DNA from: Thermomicrobiales bacterium
GTDB taxonomy: Bacteria > Chloroflexota > Chloroflexia > Thermomicrobiales > CFX8
Length of the DNA: 64,000 bases
Reading direction: 5' to 3'
Assembly: GCA_037045155.1 (NCBI GenBank)
Contig: JBAOIG010000003.1
Coordinates: 248,001 to 312,000, forward strand
Numbering within the stretch: the stretch's first letter is position 1; each line of letters starts with the position of its first letter. Made by a program: the position numbers and the translations under genes. The notes under the pieces are model-generated. The model was not told the DNA's origin and searched no databases. It saw only the letters and a list, made by a program, of their open reading frames with translations. Shown piece by piece: positions 53,152-62,393 of the stretch.

Positions 53152-56100
53152 ATGGATGTCTTCGGCTTGCGACGGCACCTCATCGACGACTACGCCTCGT
53201 ACGTCCAGAGCTTCATCCGCATCCGCGACCAGAAGATCCGCGACCACGTACGGGCCGAGATGGACGCGGGGGCGCTCTGGCCAGAGCCGTTGATTCAGCT
53301 CAACCCGTCCTTCGCGCCGGGTGAGACGATCGATGAGCTTGTCGGAGCTGGGGTGCTGCATCACGAATGCAGCAATATCTTCCAACGCAAGTCCGAAGAT
53401 GATCCGCCGCGACCGCTACGACCGCACCGTCACCAGGTCGACGCCATTCACGCTGCCAGGGCTGGGCGTAATTATCTTCTGACGACCGGCACGGGGTCCG
53501 GGAAGAGCCTGGGCTACATCATCCCGATCGTGGATCACGTGCTGCGGCGCGGATCGGGGCGTGGCATTCAGGCGATCGTTGTCTATCCAATGAATGCGCT
53601 CGCGAACAGCCAGATGGGTGAGCTCGAGAAGTTTCTGAAGCTTGGTTTTCCGGAGGGCAAGTCGCCGATAACGTTCGCCCGCTACACCGGTCAGGAGAAA
53701 GAGGATGAGCGCCAGGAGATCCTCGATAACCCCCCTGACATTCTGCTGACCAACTACGTGATGCTCGAGCTGATTTTGACGCGTCCACGTGATCGACGGA
53801 TTGTTGACGCCGCGCGGGAGCTGCAGTTCCTTGTGCTCGATGAACTCCATACGTACCGCGGTCGGCAGGGCGCCGACGTGGCGATGCTCGTTCGACGCGC
53901 TCGAAACCTGATGGCTGCTGATACGCTGCAATACGTCGGGACATCCGCCACGCTCGCCTCAACGGGTTCGCTCGACGAGCAACGAGGTGCGATCGCAGAA
54001 GTTGCCGCCCAGATCTTCGGCGCTCCAGTAGAGCCGTCGGACGTCATCACTGAGACTCTGCGACGGTCGACGGTTGACTATTCGCCTGACGATGGAGCAT
54101 ACGTTGCGGCGCTTTCGAACGCCGTTCGACTTGCCGGCTCTATCAGCGCGTCCGACTACGAATCCTTCATTACTAATCCACTGGCACGATTTATCGAAAG
54201 TACGTTCGGGGTGGCTACCGATCTCGTCAGCGGGGAGCTCGTGAGGAGAAGTCCTCGCAGTGTTCGAGGGACGCAGAGCGCGGCTGCCTCACTCAGCGAG
54301 TTAACAGGCATTGGAGAGACCGAGTGCGCTACGGCGATCGAGGCGGCGCTGCTGGCTGGCTATGAGATCGAGCAGCCGCAGACCGACTTCCCGGTCTTCG
54401 CATTCAAGCTGCACCAGTTCATCAGCCGCGGCGATACAGCCTATGCATCAATTGAGACGCCCTACCGGCGCTTCGTTACGCTCTATGGCCAGCAGTTTGT
54501 GCCCGGCGATCGTTCCCGTCTCCTGCTACCACTTGCGTTCTGCCGTGAATGTGGGCAGGAGTACTACAGCGTATACCGGGAGAAGGGTGACGACGGACGC
54601 GACATCTTCACTCCGCGGGAGTACCTCGAGCGGTCGGAAGATGGCGACCATATGGCCGGCTACCTGTACTCCAGTGACGACCGTCCATGGCCGGACACGG
54701 CGACAGCCATTGACGATAATCGTGTCCCGGAGAGCTGGATCGAAGAAGCGCGAGGCGTCCGGCGCATCAAGTACAGCTATCGACGCTACATGCCGGATCC
54801 TGTGACCCTCCTGCCAGATGGCAGCGTTTCGAGCACTGGTGAAGGGCTGGACGTTCGCTTCGTTCCGGCGCCATTCCGATTCTGCCTGAATTGTGGTGTT
54901 GACTATCCCGGGCGTGGCACTGACTTCTCCCGTCTCACCTCCCTTGGATCTGCGGGCCGCAGCACGGCGACAACAATTCTGACGCTTTCGGCCATCCGCC
55001 ACCTGCGCGAGACCCCAGAGGAGGAGCTTCCCAAGGAGGCGAGAAAGGTCCTGTCGTTCACTGACAACCGCCAGGATGCCTCGCTCCAGGCCGGACATTT
55101 CAACGATTTTGTCGAGGTTGGTCTGCTGCGTGGCGCGCTCTACCGGGCGGTCGCGTCGGCGGGCGCGGAGGGGCTGAGTCACGATGAGCTGACCCAGCGT
55201 GTGCAGGAGGCACTCGACCTGCCGCTGGGCGAATACGCGATTGATGACACCGTCAAATACAACGCGCTCACGCAGACCAATCGCGCGCTGCGCGACGTGC
55301 TTGGCTACCGTATCTATCGTGATCTGCGTCGCGGCTGGCGGATCACGCAGCCGAATCTGGAGCAGTGTGGTCTGCTGCAAGTAGCCTATGACTCACTTGA
55401 TCTGGTCAGCGCCGACGAGGAAGTCTGGCAGGGGAAGCATGAGGCGCTGGTGACTGCGAGCGCCGAGACGCGCGCAGCGATATCCAGAGCGCTCCTCGAT
55501 GTCATGCGCCGCGAGCTGGCGATCCGCGCAGACTACCTTGAGCCGTTGCGCCAGGAACAGATCAAGTCCAATAGCAATCAGTATCTTCGCTCGCCGTGGC
55601 CGATCGATGAGCAGGAAGAGATGGAGTCCGGCAAGATTCTCTATCCTCGACCTCAGCGACAGAACGAGCCGCGAACGAACGCGTACGTGTCGGCCCGCAG
55701 CCGCTACGGGCAATACCTGCGCCGCTCGTCGACGTTCTCTGAGTATGGCGCACGGCTCACATTAGAGGACACGGCTGAGATCATTCTTCAGCTGCTCGAC
55801 GGACTGCGTATCGCTGGGTTGGTCCAGCAGGTCGACGATCCCAGATCGGACGGTGATGTCCCTGGCTACCAGATTCCGGCAGCGGCTATGCGCTGGATCG
55901 CCGGTGATGGGAAGACACCACTGTACGATCCGACGCGGGTCAATCCCGGAACCGAACGGGCAACGCAGTCAAATCAGTTCTTTGTCGACTTCTATCACCA
56001 TGAGGCCGTCGGGAATATCGGGATCGAGGCGCGCGAGCACACCGCCCAGGTCCAGAGCGAGCAGCGCGAGGAGCGCGAGAGGCAGTTCCGCACGGCAGCA

Positions 56101-58356
56101 TTACCTGTCCTCTTCTGCTCCCCGACGATGGAGCTGGGCGTCGATATCTCTGAGCTGAATGTCGTCAACATGCGCAACGTCCCGCCCACGCCGGCGAACT
56201 ACGCCCAGCGGAGTGGTCGGGCGGGTCGCCATGGGCAGCCTGCGCTCGTCTTTACCTACTGCGCCTCCGGTAGCCCGCACGACCAGTATTTCTTCCGCCG
56301 CCCGGAACTTGTCGTTGCCGGAGCGGTCAGCCCGCCGCGGCTCGATCTGGCCAACGAGGATCTGATCCGCTCCCACATCCACGCTATCTGGTTGGCGGAA
56401 ACGGGTCAGAACCTGCATCGGTCGTTGGGTGACATTCTGGACCTGTCTGGTGAGCGACCAACTATGGCTCTGCAATCCGATGTCCGGGCCGGCCTCGAGC
56501 AGCACATTGCGCGCCAGCGAGCGGTGGCGCGCAGCCGTCGAGTGCTGTCCGGTATCGAGGAGACACTGCAATCCGCTCCATGGTATTCGGATGAGTGGCT
56601 AGAAGGCACACTGGGTGGCGTCATGCACGAGTTCGATCGCGCCACGTCGCGCTGGCGCGACCTGTACCGCTCGGCGCTGGAGCAGGCGCAGGCGCAGACG
56701 CGGATCATTCACGACGCCACCAGGCCGCACTCGGAGAAGAAGGATGCACAGCGACTTCGGCGGCAGGCTGAGGCGCAGTTGAGCCTGTTGACCGCGAGCG
56801 ACAGGCTCTCGCAGTCCGATTTCTACTCCTACCGCTACTACGCCAGCGAGGGCTTCTTGCCCGGGTATTCTTTCCCCCGTCTGCCGCTTGCGGCGTTCAT
56901 TCCTGGCCGAAGGCTATCCCGCGATGAGTTTCTGCAGCGGCCGCGGTTCCTGGCGATCTCGGAGTTCGGGCCGGGTTCGATCATCTACCACGAGGGCGCG
57001 CGCTACGTCATCGACCGGGTCCACATTCCCGCTGGTGAATCTGGTGAGCCGGGTGCGTCGCACCCTGAGCTGCCGACGACATCGATGAAGCAATGCGACA
57101 CGTGCGGCTATATGCATCCGCTGACCGGCGCCGTAGGGCCGGATGTGTGTGAGCGTTGTGGGGCCGAAATGCGCGGGATGCTCGGCTCGCTCTTTCGAAT
57201 GCAGAGTGTGACAACCCGCCGACGCGACCGCATCTCGTCTGACGAGGAGGAGCGGCTGAAGCGCGGCTACGAGTTGCGCTCCGGCGTGCGATTCGCCGTG
57301 CGGGATGGGCGTCCTTCGTTCCGGTCAGCGACCGTTCAGATCGACGGTGCGCCGGCAATGAAGCTCTCGTATGGAGACGCGACGACCATCTGGCGCCTCA
57401 ATATGGGGTGGCGGCGTCGGAAAGTCCAGGATCAGTACGGCTTCGTGCTGGATGTGCAGACTGGCCGCTGGCAAAAGGCAGACAGCGAGGTGTTTGACGA
57501 TGATGACGTACCCCAGCCTGGCGCTGCTCATACGGCGCGGGTGATCCCCTACGTCGAAGATCGGCGCAACGTCCTGCTGATCGATCCGGAGGACAAGCTC
57601 ACGGTCGAGCAGTTCACCAGCCTGCAGGCTGCGCTCAAGAATGCTATTCAGCTCGTTTACGACCTTGAGGATAACGAGCTCGCCGCCGAGCTCCTGCCGG
57701 ACCGTGAGCGACCAAAATCCATGCTGCTCTATGAGTCGGCTGAGGGAGGCGCTGGCGTCTTGCGGCGTCTGGTCGATGATCCGGACGGCATTGCGCAGGT
57801 GGCGCGTCGAGCGCTGGAGGTCTGCCACTTCGACGCGGATGGCGCCGATCTCCGGCGTTCGGACCGCATGAAGGAAGACTGCGAGGCGGCCTGCTATTTC
57901 TGTCTGATGAGCTACACCAACCAGCGCGACCACCAGTTGCTTGACCGCCACCTCATTCGTGATCTGCTGCTTGACCTGACCCGCTCGATCGTCGAAGCTT
58001 CGCCCGGGTATCGATCGCCGGAGGAGCACTTCGACTGGCTGATGGGACGCTGCGATTCCGAGCTGGAGCGAGACTTCCTGCGCTATCTGCGCGAGCACGG
58101 ACACAGGCTGCCCGACTCGGCCCAGGATCTGATCGCCGACCACGGGACGCGGCCCGACTTCATGTATACCGGTCACGGCAAGGCTGCCATCTATATCGAC
58201 GGACCGTACCACGACTATCCCGAACGGCAGGCCCGCGACGAGGCGATCACCTGGCAACTTGAGGACGACGGCTATGTCGTCATCCGGTTCGGTCATAACG
58301 ACGACTGGGCGGAGACAATCGCCCGCCGACTCGATCTGTTTGGGGAGGGACGATGA
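53152..58356 (+). CDS. SF2 helicase with DUF1998-type zinc domain and C-terminal nuclease-like domain
   Basis: 1734 residues. Helicase part: motif I TGTGSGKS (112-119), DELH (230-233), GTSATLAS, and motif VI QRSGRAGR (1019-1026) after LGVDISELNVVNMRNVPP. Between them are two zinc knuckles (FCRECGQEYY, FCLNCGVDYP); a third (QCDTCGY...CERCG) follows near 1310-1345. The MrfA/DUF1998-type end (about 1480-1600) has LLYESAEGGAGVLRRL and the four cysteines C1558, C1577, C1581 and C1584. The last 110 residues resemble DUF559/Vsr-like restriction folds: E1637, D1669 in RPDF, then IYIDGPYH with D1683; the Glu usual before that Asp is Tyr. It overlaps the next gene by ATGA. In DISARM these activities lie on DrmA and DrmB; here one protein appears to carry both. 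Confidence 0.88.
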   Translation: MDVFGLRRHLIDDYASYVQSFIRIRDQKIRDHVRAEMDAGALWPEPLIQLNPSFAPGETIDELVGAGVLHHECSNIFQRKSEDDPPRPLRPHRHQVDAIHAARAGRNYLLTTGTGSGKSLGYIIPIVDHVLRRGSGRGIQAIVVYPMNALANSQMGELEKFLKLGFPEGKSPITFARYTGQEKEDERQEILDNPPDILLTNYVMLELILTRPRDRRIVDAARELQFLVLDELHTYRGRQGADVAMLVRRARNLMAADTLQYVGTSATLASTGSLDEQRGAIAEVAAQIFGAPVEPSDVITETLRRSTVDYSPDDGAYVAALSNAVRLAGSISASDYESFITNPLARFIESTFGVATDLVSGELVRRSPRSVRGTQSAAASLSELTGIGETECATAIEAALLAGYEIEQPQTDFPVFAFKLHQFISRGDTAYASIETPYRRFVTLYGQQFVPGDRSRLLLPLAFCRECGQEYYSVYREKGDDGRDIFTPREYLERSEDGDHMAGYLYSSDDRPWPDTATAIDDNRVPESWIEEARGVRRIKYSYRRYMPDPVTLLPDGSVSSTGEGLDVRFVPAPFRFCLNCGVDYPGRGTDFSRLTSLGSAGRSTATTILTLSAIRHLRETPEEELPKEARKVLSFTDNRQDASLQAGHFNDFVEVGLLRGALYRAVASAGAEGLSHDELTQRVQEALDLPLGEYAIDDTVKYNALTQTNRALRDVLGYRIYRDLRRGWRITQPNLEQCGLLQVAYDSLDLVSADEEVWQGKHEALVTASAETRAAISRALLDVMRRELAIRADYLEPLRQEQIKSNSNQYLRSPWPIDEQEEMESGKILYPRPQRQNEPRTNAYVSARSRYGQYLRRSSTFSEYGARLTLEDTAEIILQLLDGLRIAGLVQQVDDPRSDGDVPGYQIPAAAMRWIAGDGKTPLYDPTRVNPGTERATQSNQFFVDFYHHEAVGNIGIEAREHTAQVQSEQREERERQFRTAALPVLFCSPTMELGVDISELNVVNMRNVPPTPANYAQRSGRAGRHGQPALVFTYCASGSPHDQYFFRRPELVVAGAVSPPRLDLANEDLIRSHIHAIWLAETGQNLHRSLGDILDLSGERPTMALQSDVRAGLEQHIARQRAVARSRRVLSGIEETLQSAPWYSDEWLEGTLGGVMHEFDRATSRWRDLYRSALEQAQAQTRIIHDATRPHSEKKDAQRLRRQAEAQLSLLTASDRLSQSDFYSYRYYASEGFLPGYSFPRLPLAAFIPGRRLSRDEFLQRPRFLAISEFGPGSIIYHEGARYVIDRVHIPAGESGEPGASHPELPTTSMKQCDTCGYMHPLTGAVGPDVCERCGAEMRGMLGSLFRMQSVTTRRRDRISSDEEERLKRGYELRSGVRFAVRDGRPSFRSATVQIDGAPAMKLSYGDATTIWRLNMGWRRRKVQDQYGFVLDVQTGRWQKADSEVFDDDDVPQPGAAHTARVIPYVEDRRNVLLIDPEDKLTVEQFTSLQAALKNAIQLVYDLEDNELAAELLPDRERPKSMLLYESAEGGAGVLRRLVDDPDGIAQVARRALEVCHFDADGADLRRSDRMKEDCEAACYFCLMSYTNQRDHQLLDRHLIRDLLLDLTRSIVEASPGYRSPEEHFDWLMGRCDSELERDFLRYLREHGHRLPDSAQDLIADHGTRPDFMYTGHGKAAIYIDGPYHDYPERQARDEAITWQLEDDGYVVIRFGHNDDWAETIARRLDLFGEGR

Positions 58357-61085
58357 CGGCCAGCGAACCGCAGCCTGGCGCGTTCGCCTCCGGCTCGCTG
58401 GTGCGGGCGCGGGGGCGGGAGTGGGTCGTCCAGCCGGAATCGGGCGGCGACCTGCTCGTCCTGCGGCCGTTGGGCGGCACCGCGGACGAGATAACCGGCA
58501 TCTATCTGCCGCTTGAACGGGTCGATCCGGCCCAGTTCGATTTGCCGGACCCGACGCGGATCGGTGACGATCGCTCAGCGCGCCTCCTGCGTGACGCGGT
58601 TCGGCTGGGCTTCCGTTCAAGTGCCGGCCCGTTTCGATCGTTTGGTCAGATCGCCGTCGAGCCACGGCCGTATCAGCTTGTGCCCCTCCTCATGGCGCTG
58701 CGCCTCGATCCGGTGCGATTGCTCATCGCTGACGATGTTGGGATTGGGAAGACGGTCGAGGCGGGTCTGATCGCGCGCGAGCTGCTCGATCGTGGCGAAG
58801 TGCGGCGCATGGCCGTGCTCTGTCCACCGCATCTCGCCGAGCAGTGGCAGGCTGAGCTTCGTGACAAGTTCCACATCGACGCCGAGCTAATCCTGCCGGG
58901 CACCGTGTCGCGGCTCGAGCGCGGCATCGGGGTGAACGAATCGATCTTCGATGTCCACCCGCACGTCATCGTCTCGATCGACTTCATCAAGTCAGAAAAG
59001 CGGCGGGACGACTTTCTGCTGCGTTGTCCAGAGCTGGTCATTGTCGACGAGGCCCACACCGCGGCCTTCGGCGAAGTGGGACGGGGCGGCAAGCATCAAC
59101 GCCATACACTGGTCAGGGACATTGCCGGCGATGCCAGGCGACACCTCATCCTCGTCACCGCGACGCCGCACTCGGGCAACGAGGAGGCGTTTCGCTCGCT
59201 GCTCGAGTTTCTGAGCCCGAGCTTTGCGGAGCTGCCCGACGATCTTTCCGGATCGGCGAACGAGGCGAAGCGCCGCGAGCTTGCGCGCTACTTCGTCCAG
59301 CGCCGCCGGAGCGACATCCGATCCTACCTGGATGCGGACACGCCATTCCCGGCTCGGATGGAGATCGACGAGACCTACAACCTGACGCCAGAATACCAGC
59401 GCCTGTTCGATCGCGTGCTCGCTTACGCGCGCGAAACGGTGCGCGACCCGGCCGGCGGCGACACGCGCCGGCAGCGGGTGCGCTGGTGGTCGGCGCTTGC
59501 GCTCCTGCGCTCGCTCGGCTCGAGCCCGGCGGCAGCGGCGGCGACGCTACGCTCACGGGCAGCAACCGCCGATACGCTGACCGCGGACGAGGCCGACGAA
59601 ATCGGCCAGCGGCTCGTCTTCGATATCGACGAGGACGAGGGCGCAGAGCGGCTGGACGTTGCGCCCGGCGCCGACCCCGAGGATACCGCGGACGGCGGAC
59701 GCACCCGCCGCAGGCTGCTGGAGATGGCGCGCGATGCCGACGCGCTCCACGGCAAAGGGGACGCCAAGCTGCAGCGCAGCATCCAGCTGGTGCGGCAACT
59801 CGTCGACGACGGCTTCAACCCGATCGTTTTCTGCCGTTTCATCCCGACGGCGGAGTACGTGGCCGAAGCGCTTCGCGGCAAAGTCGGCAGACGCGTCGAG
59901 GTGATGGCGATCACCGGCAACATCCCGCACGGCGAGCGCGAGGCGCGGGTGCTGGAGCTGGCCGCAGCCGAGCAGCGCGTGCTGGTCTGCACCGATTGCC
60001 TCTCGGAGGGTATCAATCTCCAGGAGCACTTCGACGCGGTGATGCACTACGACCTGTCGTGGAACCCGACCCGGCACGAACAGCGCGAGGGCCGCGTCGA
60101 TCGTTACGGTCAACCGAAGGACGAAGTCCGTGTCGTCACCTACTTCGGCACGGACAATCAGATCGACGGTATCGTCCTGCGGGTGCTACTGCGCAAGCAC
60201 AAGGAAATCCGCAAGTCCCTCGGCATCTCGGTGCCGGTGCCCGGCAACACGAACCAGCTGATGGAGGCGATCTTCGAGGGGCTGATCCTGCACGAGCAGC
60301 AGGGCTTCAACGCCCAGCGGCTGCCAGGATTCGATGGCTTCTTCGCGCCGAAGCAGCGCGAGCTGTTCGGCGATTGGGAGAATGCCGCCGATCGGGAGAA
60401 GCGCTCGCGGACGTTGTTCGCGCAGGAGGCGATCCACGTCGACGAGGTGCGTCGTGAGCTGGAGGCCGCGCGCTCGGCGATCGGCTCCGGCGTCGATGTC
60501 GCCCGCTTCACCGAGGACGCTCTGAGGTTACATAATACTGTCGTGTCGCATGGCGCCAGCGGCACGCTGCGGATCGACCTGACCGAATCGCCGCGCGCGC
60601 TGCGCGACACGATCGGCTACGACGGGGAGCTGCTGGCGCGCTTCGAGCTGCCGGTCCCGGATACCGTCATCTACCTGACGCGGACGCATCCGCTGGTCGA
60701 GGGTCTGGCGGCGTACGTGATGGATACGACGCTCGACCCGATCGGTGGGGGCAAGGCCGCCCGGGCCGGCGTGATTCGCACGCGCGCCGTCTCGACGCGG
60801 ACGACGCTGCTGCTCCTGCGCTACCGGTTCCATATCCTCGGCAGCACCCGCGACGGCTCGCCGCTACTGGCGGAGGATGTCGGCCTGCTGGCGTTCGAGA
60901 GCATCCCGGCCCAGGCGCGCTGGCTCGCGCCCGACGCGGCCGAGGCGCTGCTGGCCGCGCGGCCCGACGCAAACATCCTGGCGATCAGAGGCAACGACGT
61001 TCGTGCAGCGCGTAGTCGATGGCATTGCAGATCTGCAGCAGCACCTCAACGAGACGGCGTCTGTGCGCGCCAGCGATCTGCTTGA
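58353..61085 (+). CDS. DrmD-like SNF2-family helicase
   Basis: 910 residues as read. SNF2 core: motif I DVGIGKT (128-134), DEAH (232-235), ATPHSGNEEA, and motif VI QREGRVDRYGQ (from 577) after TDCLSEGINLQEHFDAVMHYD. An N-terminal beta domain (10-70) and a C-terminal domain with LVEGLAAYVMDTTLDP follow, as in DISARM DrmD. The frame seems to change near 61,000: the expected tail (VQRVVDGIADLQQHL to LPIDILGIYVYVPA) is found in the next frame, ending with TAG at 61201-61203, whereas the literal frame ends in an unrelated RSRWHCRSAAAPQ. The true product would be about 949 residues. The start overlaps the previous gene by four bases. Confidence 0.87.
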   Translation: MTASEPQPGAFASGSLVRARGREWVVQPESGGDLLVLRPLGGTADEITGIYLPLERVDPAQFDLPDPTRIGDDRSARLLRDAVRLGFRSSAGPFRSFGQIAVEPRPYQLVPLLMALRLDPVRLLIADDVGIGKTVEAGLIARELLDRGEVRRMAVLCPPHLAEQWQAELRDKFHIDAELILPGTVSRLERGIGVNESIFDVHPHVIVSIDFIKSEKRRDDFLLRCPELVIVDEAHTAAFGEVGRGGKHQRHTLVRDIAGDARRHLILVTATPHSGNEEAFRSLLEFLSPSFAELPDDLSGSANEAKRRELARYFVQRRRSDIRSYLDADTPFPARMEIDETYNLTPEYQRLFDRVLAYARETVRDPAGGDTRRQRVRWWSALALLRSLGSSPAAAAATLRSRAATADTLTADEADEIGQRLVFDIDEDEGAERLDVAPGADPEDTADGGRTRRRLLEMARDADALHGKGDAKLQRSIQLVRQLVDDGFNPIVFCRFIPTAEYVAEALRGKVGRRVEVMAITGNIPHGEREARVLELAAAEQRVLVCTDCLSEGINLQEHFDAVMHYDLSWNPTRHEQREGRVDRYGQPKDEVRVVTYFGTDNQIDGIVLRVLLRKHKEIRKSLGISVPVPGNTNQLMEAIFEGLILHEQQGFNAQRLPGFDGFFAPKQRELFGDWENAADREKRSRTLFAQEAIHVDEVRRELEAARSAIGSGVDVARFTEDALRLHNTVVSHGASGTLRIDLTESPRALRDTIGYDGELLARFELPVPDTVIYLTRTHPLVEGLAAYVMDTTLDPIGGGKAARAGVIRTRAVSTRTTLLLLRYRFHILGSTRDGSPLLAEDVGLLAFESIPAQARWLAPDAAEALLAARPDANILAIRGNDVRAARSRWHCRSAAAPQRDGVCARQRSA

Positions 61086-61218
61086 CGCGCATCGGCGCGT
61101 GCGACGGGCGACGTCGTCCCGCTCCGGCGTCGGGGCGGTGCTGCGGGTCGAGCCGCAGCTGCCGATCGACATCCTGGGCATCTATGTCTACGTTCCGGCA
61201 TAGCGAGGGGTAGGGGAG

Positions 61219-62049
61219 ATGGCGCGGAACACGACAACCGTTCGGATCGAGGGCGCGGTGCTTCCGCCCGATCTGCTGCAGCGCGTCGCTCGTGGCGATT
61301 CGTCCCTGCCGGGGATGCGCCCCGAGGACTACCACCTTGTCGCGGGCGAACGGTTCAACGAGGGGATCGCGCGGGCCTGGAACCGTGTCCTTGGCATCTG
61401 GACAGCATTCCGTCCGAGCCTGGATGGCCGGCCAGCCGGCGAGAGCCTGACGACGCTGACCCGAGAGCGCTGGTTGCTGCCGCTGTTCGACGTCCTCGGC
61501 TATGGTCGCCTGCAGACTGCCCGCGCGATCGACATCAACGGCGCGAGTTACGCCGTTTCGCACGCCTGGGGCAGCGCGCCGATCCATCTCGTCGCCGCGA
61601 ATATCGAGCTGGACCGCAAGACGGCCGGCGTGGCTGGCGCGGCGCGAATGAGCCCGCACGGAATGCTGCAGGAGCTCCTGAACCGGTCCGACGATCGGCT
61701 GTGGGGCGTCGTCTCGAATGGCCTGCGGCTGCGCATCCTGCGCGACAGCGCGCGGCTGACCCGCCAGGCGTTTGTCGAATTCGATCTGCAGGAGATGATG
61801 GATGGCGAGGTCTATGCCGACTTCGCCCTGCTCTGGATGCTCGTCCACCAGTCGCGGATCGAGGGCGAGCGGCCCGAGGACTGCTGGCTGGAGCGCTGGT
61901 CGCGGGAGGCGATCCAGCAGGGCACCCGCGCGCTCGATCATCTGCGCGGCGGCGTCGAGAAGTCGATCGCGACGCTCGGCGCTGGCTTCCTCGGTCATCG
62001 CCGCCAATACTGCCCTGCGGGAGGCCCTGCGCACCGGCGAGCTGGATAA
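61219..62049 (+). CDS. Methyltransferase fragment 1 (N-terminal domain)
   Basis: A 276-residue open frame with GGGGAG just before the ATG. Residues 1-258 (up to about ATLGAGFLGHR) are the N-terminal helical/REase-like region of Eco57I-type enzymes (RERWLLPLFDVLGYGRLQ, GVVSNGLRLRILRDSARLTR). The last 18 residues are out of frame. It is part of the disrupted methyltransferase entry; on its own it has no methyltransferase motif. A strict nuclease motif was not recognised. Confidence 0.6.
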   Translation: MARNTTTVRIEGAVLPPDLLQRVARGDSSLPGMRPEDYHLVAGERFNEGIARAWNRVLGIWTAFRPSLDGRPAGESLTTLTRERWLLPLFDVLGYGRLQTARAIDINGASYAVSHAWGSAPIHLVAANIELDRKTAGVAGAARMSPHGMLQELLNRSDDRLWGVVSNGLRLRILRDSARLTRQAFVEFDLQEMMDGEVYADFALLWMLVHQSRIEGERPEDCWLERWSREAIQQGTRALDHLRGGVEKSIATLGAGFLGHRRQYCPAGGPAHRRAG

Positions 62050-62393
62050 GCAGGACTACTATCGCCAGCTCCTGCGGACTGTCTACCGGCTGCTGTTTCT
62101 CTTCGTCGCCGAGGATCGTGGGGTCTTGCTCGACCCCCGCGCGGACGAGGCGGCCCGCGAGCGCTACAGCGTCTGGTACAGCACCCAGCGATTGCGACGG
62201 CTGGCCCAGCGCCGCCGCGGCACGCGCCACGCCGACCTCTGGCAGGGGTTGCGGCTGATCATCGAGCGGTTGGGCAGCGACGATCGGCGAGCCGGGGCTG
62301 GCGCTTCCGGCGCTCGGCTCCGGCCTCTGGGCGCAGGCGAGCACGGCGGCGATCAACGGCTGCGAGCTGTCCAATCGCGATCTGCTCGACGCG

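Noticed and set aside
57325..58665. A 446-codon minus-strand frame across the helicase and SNF2 junction
   Set aside because: Antisense to two genes with clear motifs; no homology-like segments.
59024..60457. A 477-codon second frame in the SNF2 helicase gene
   Set aside because: Arg/Ala-rich shadow frame; the helicase motifs lie in the other frame.
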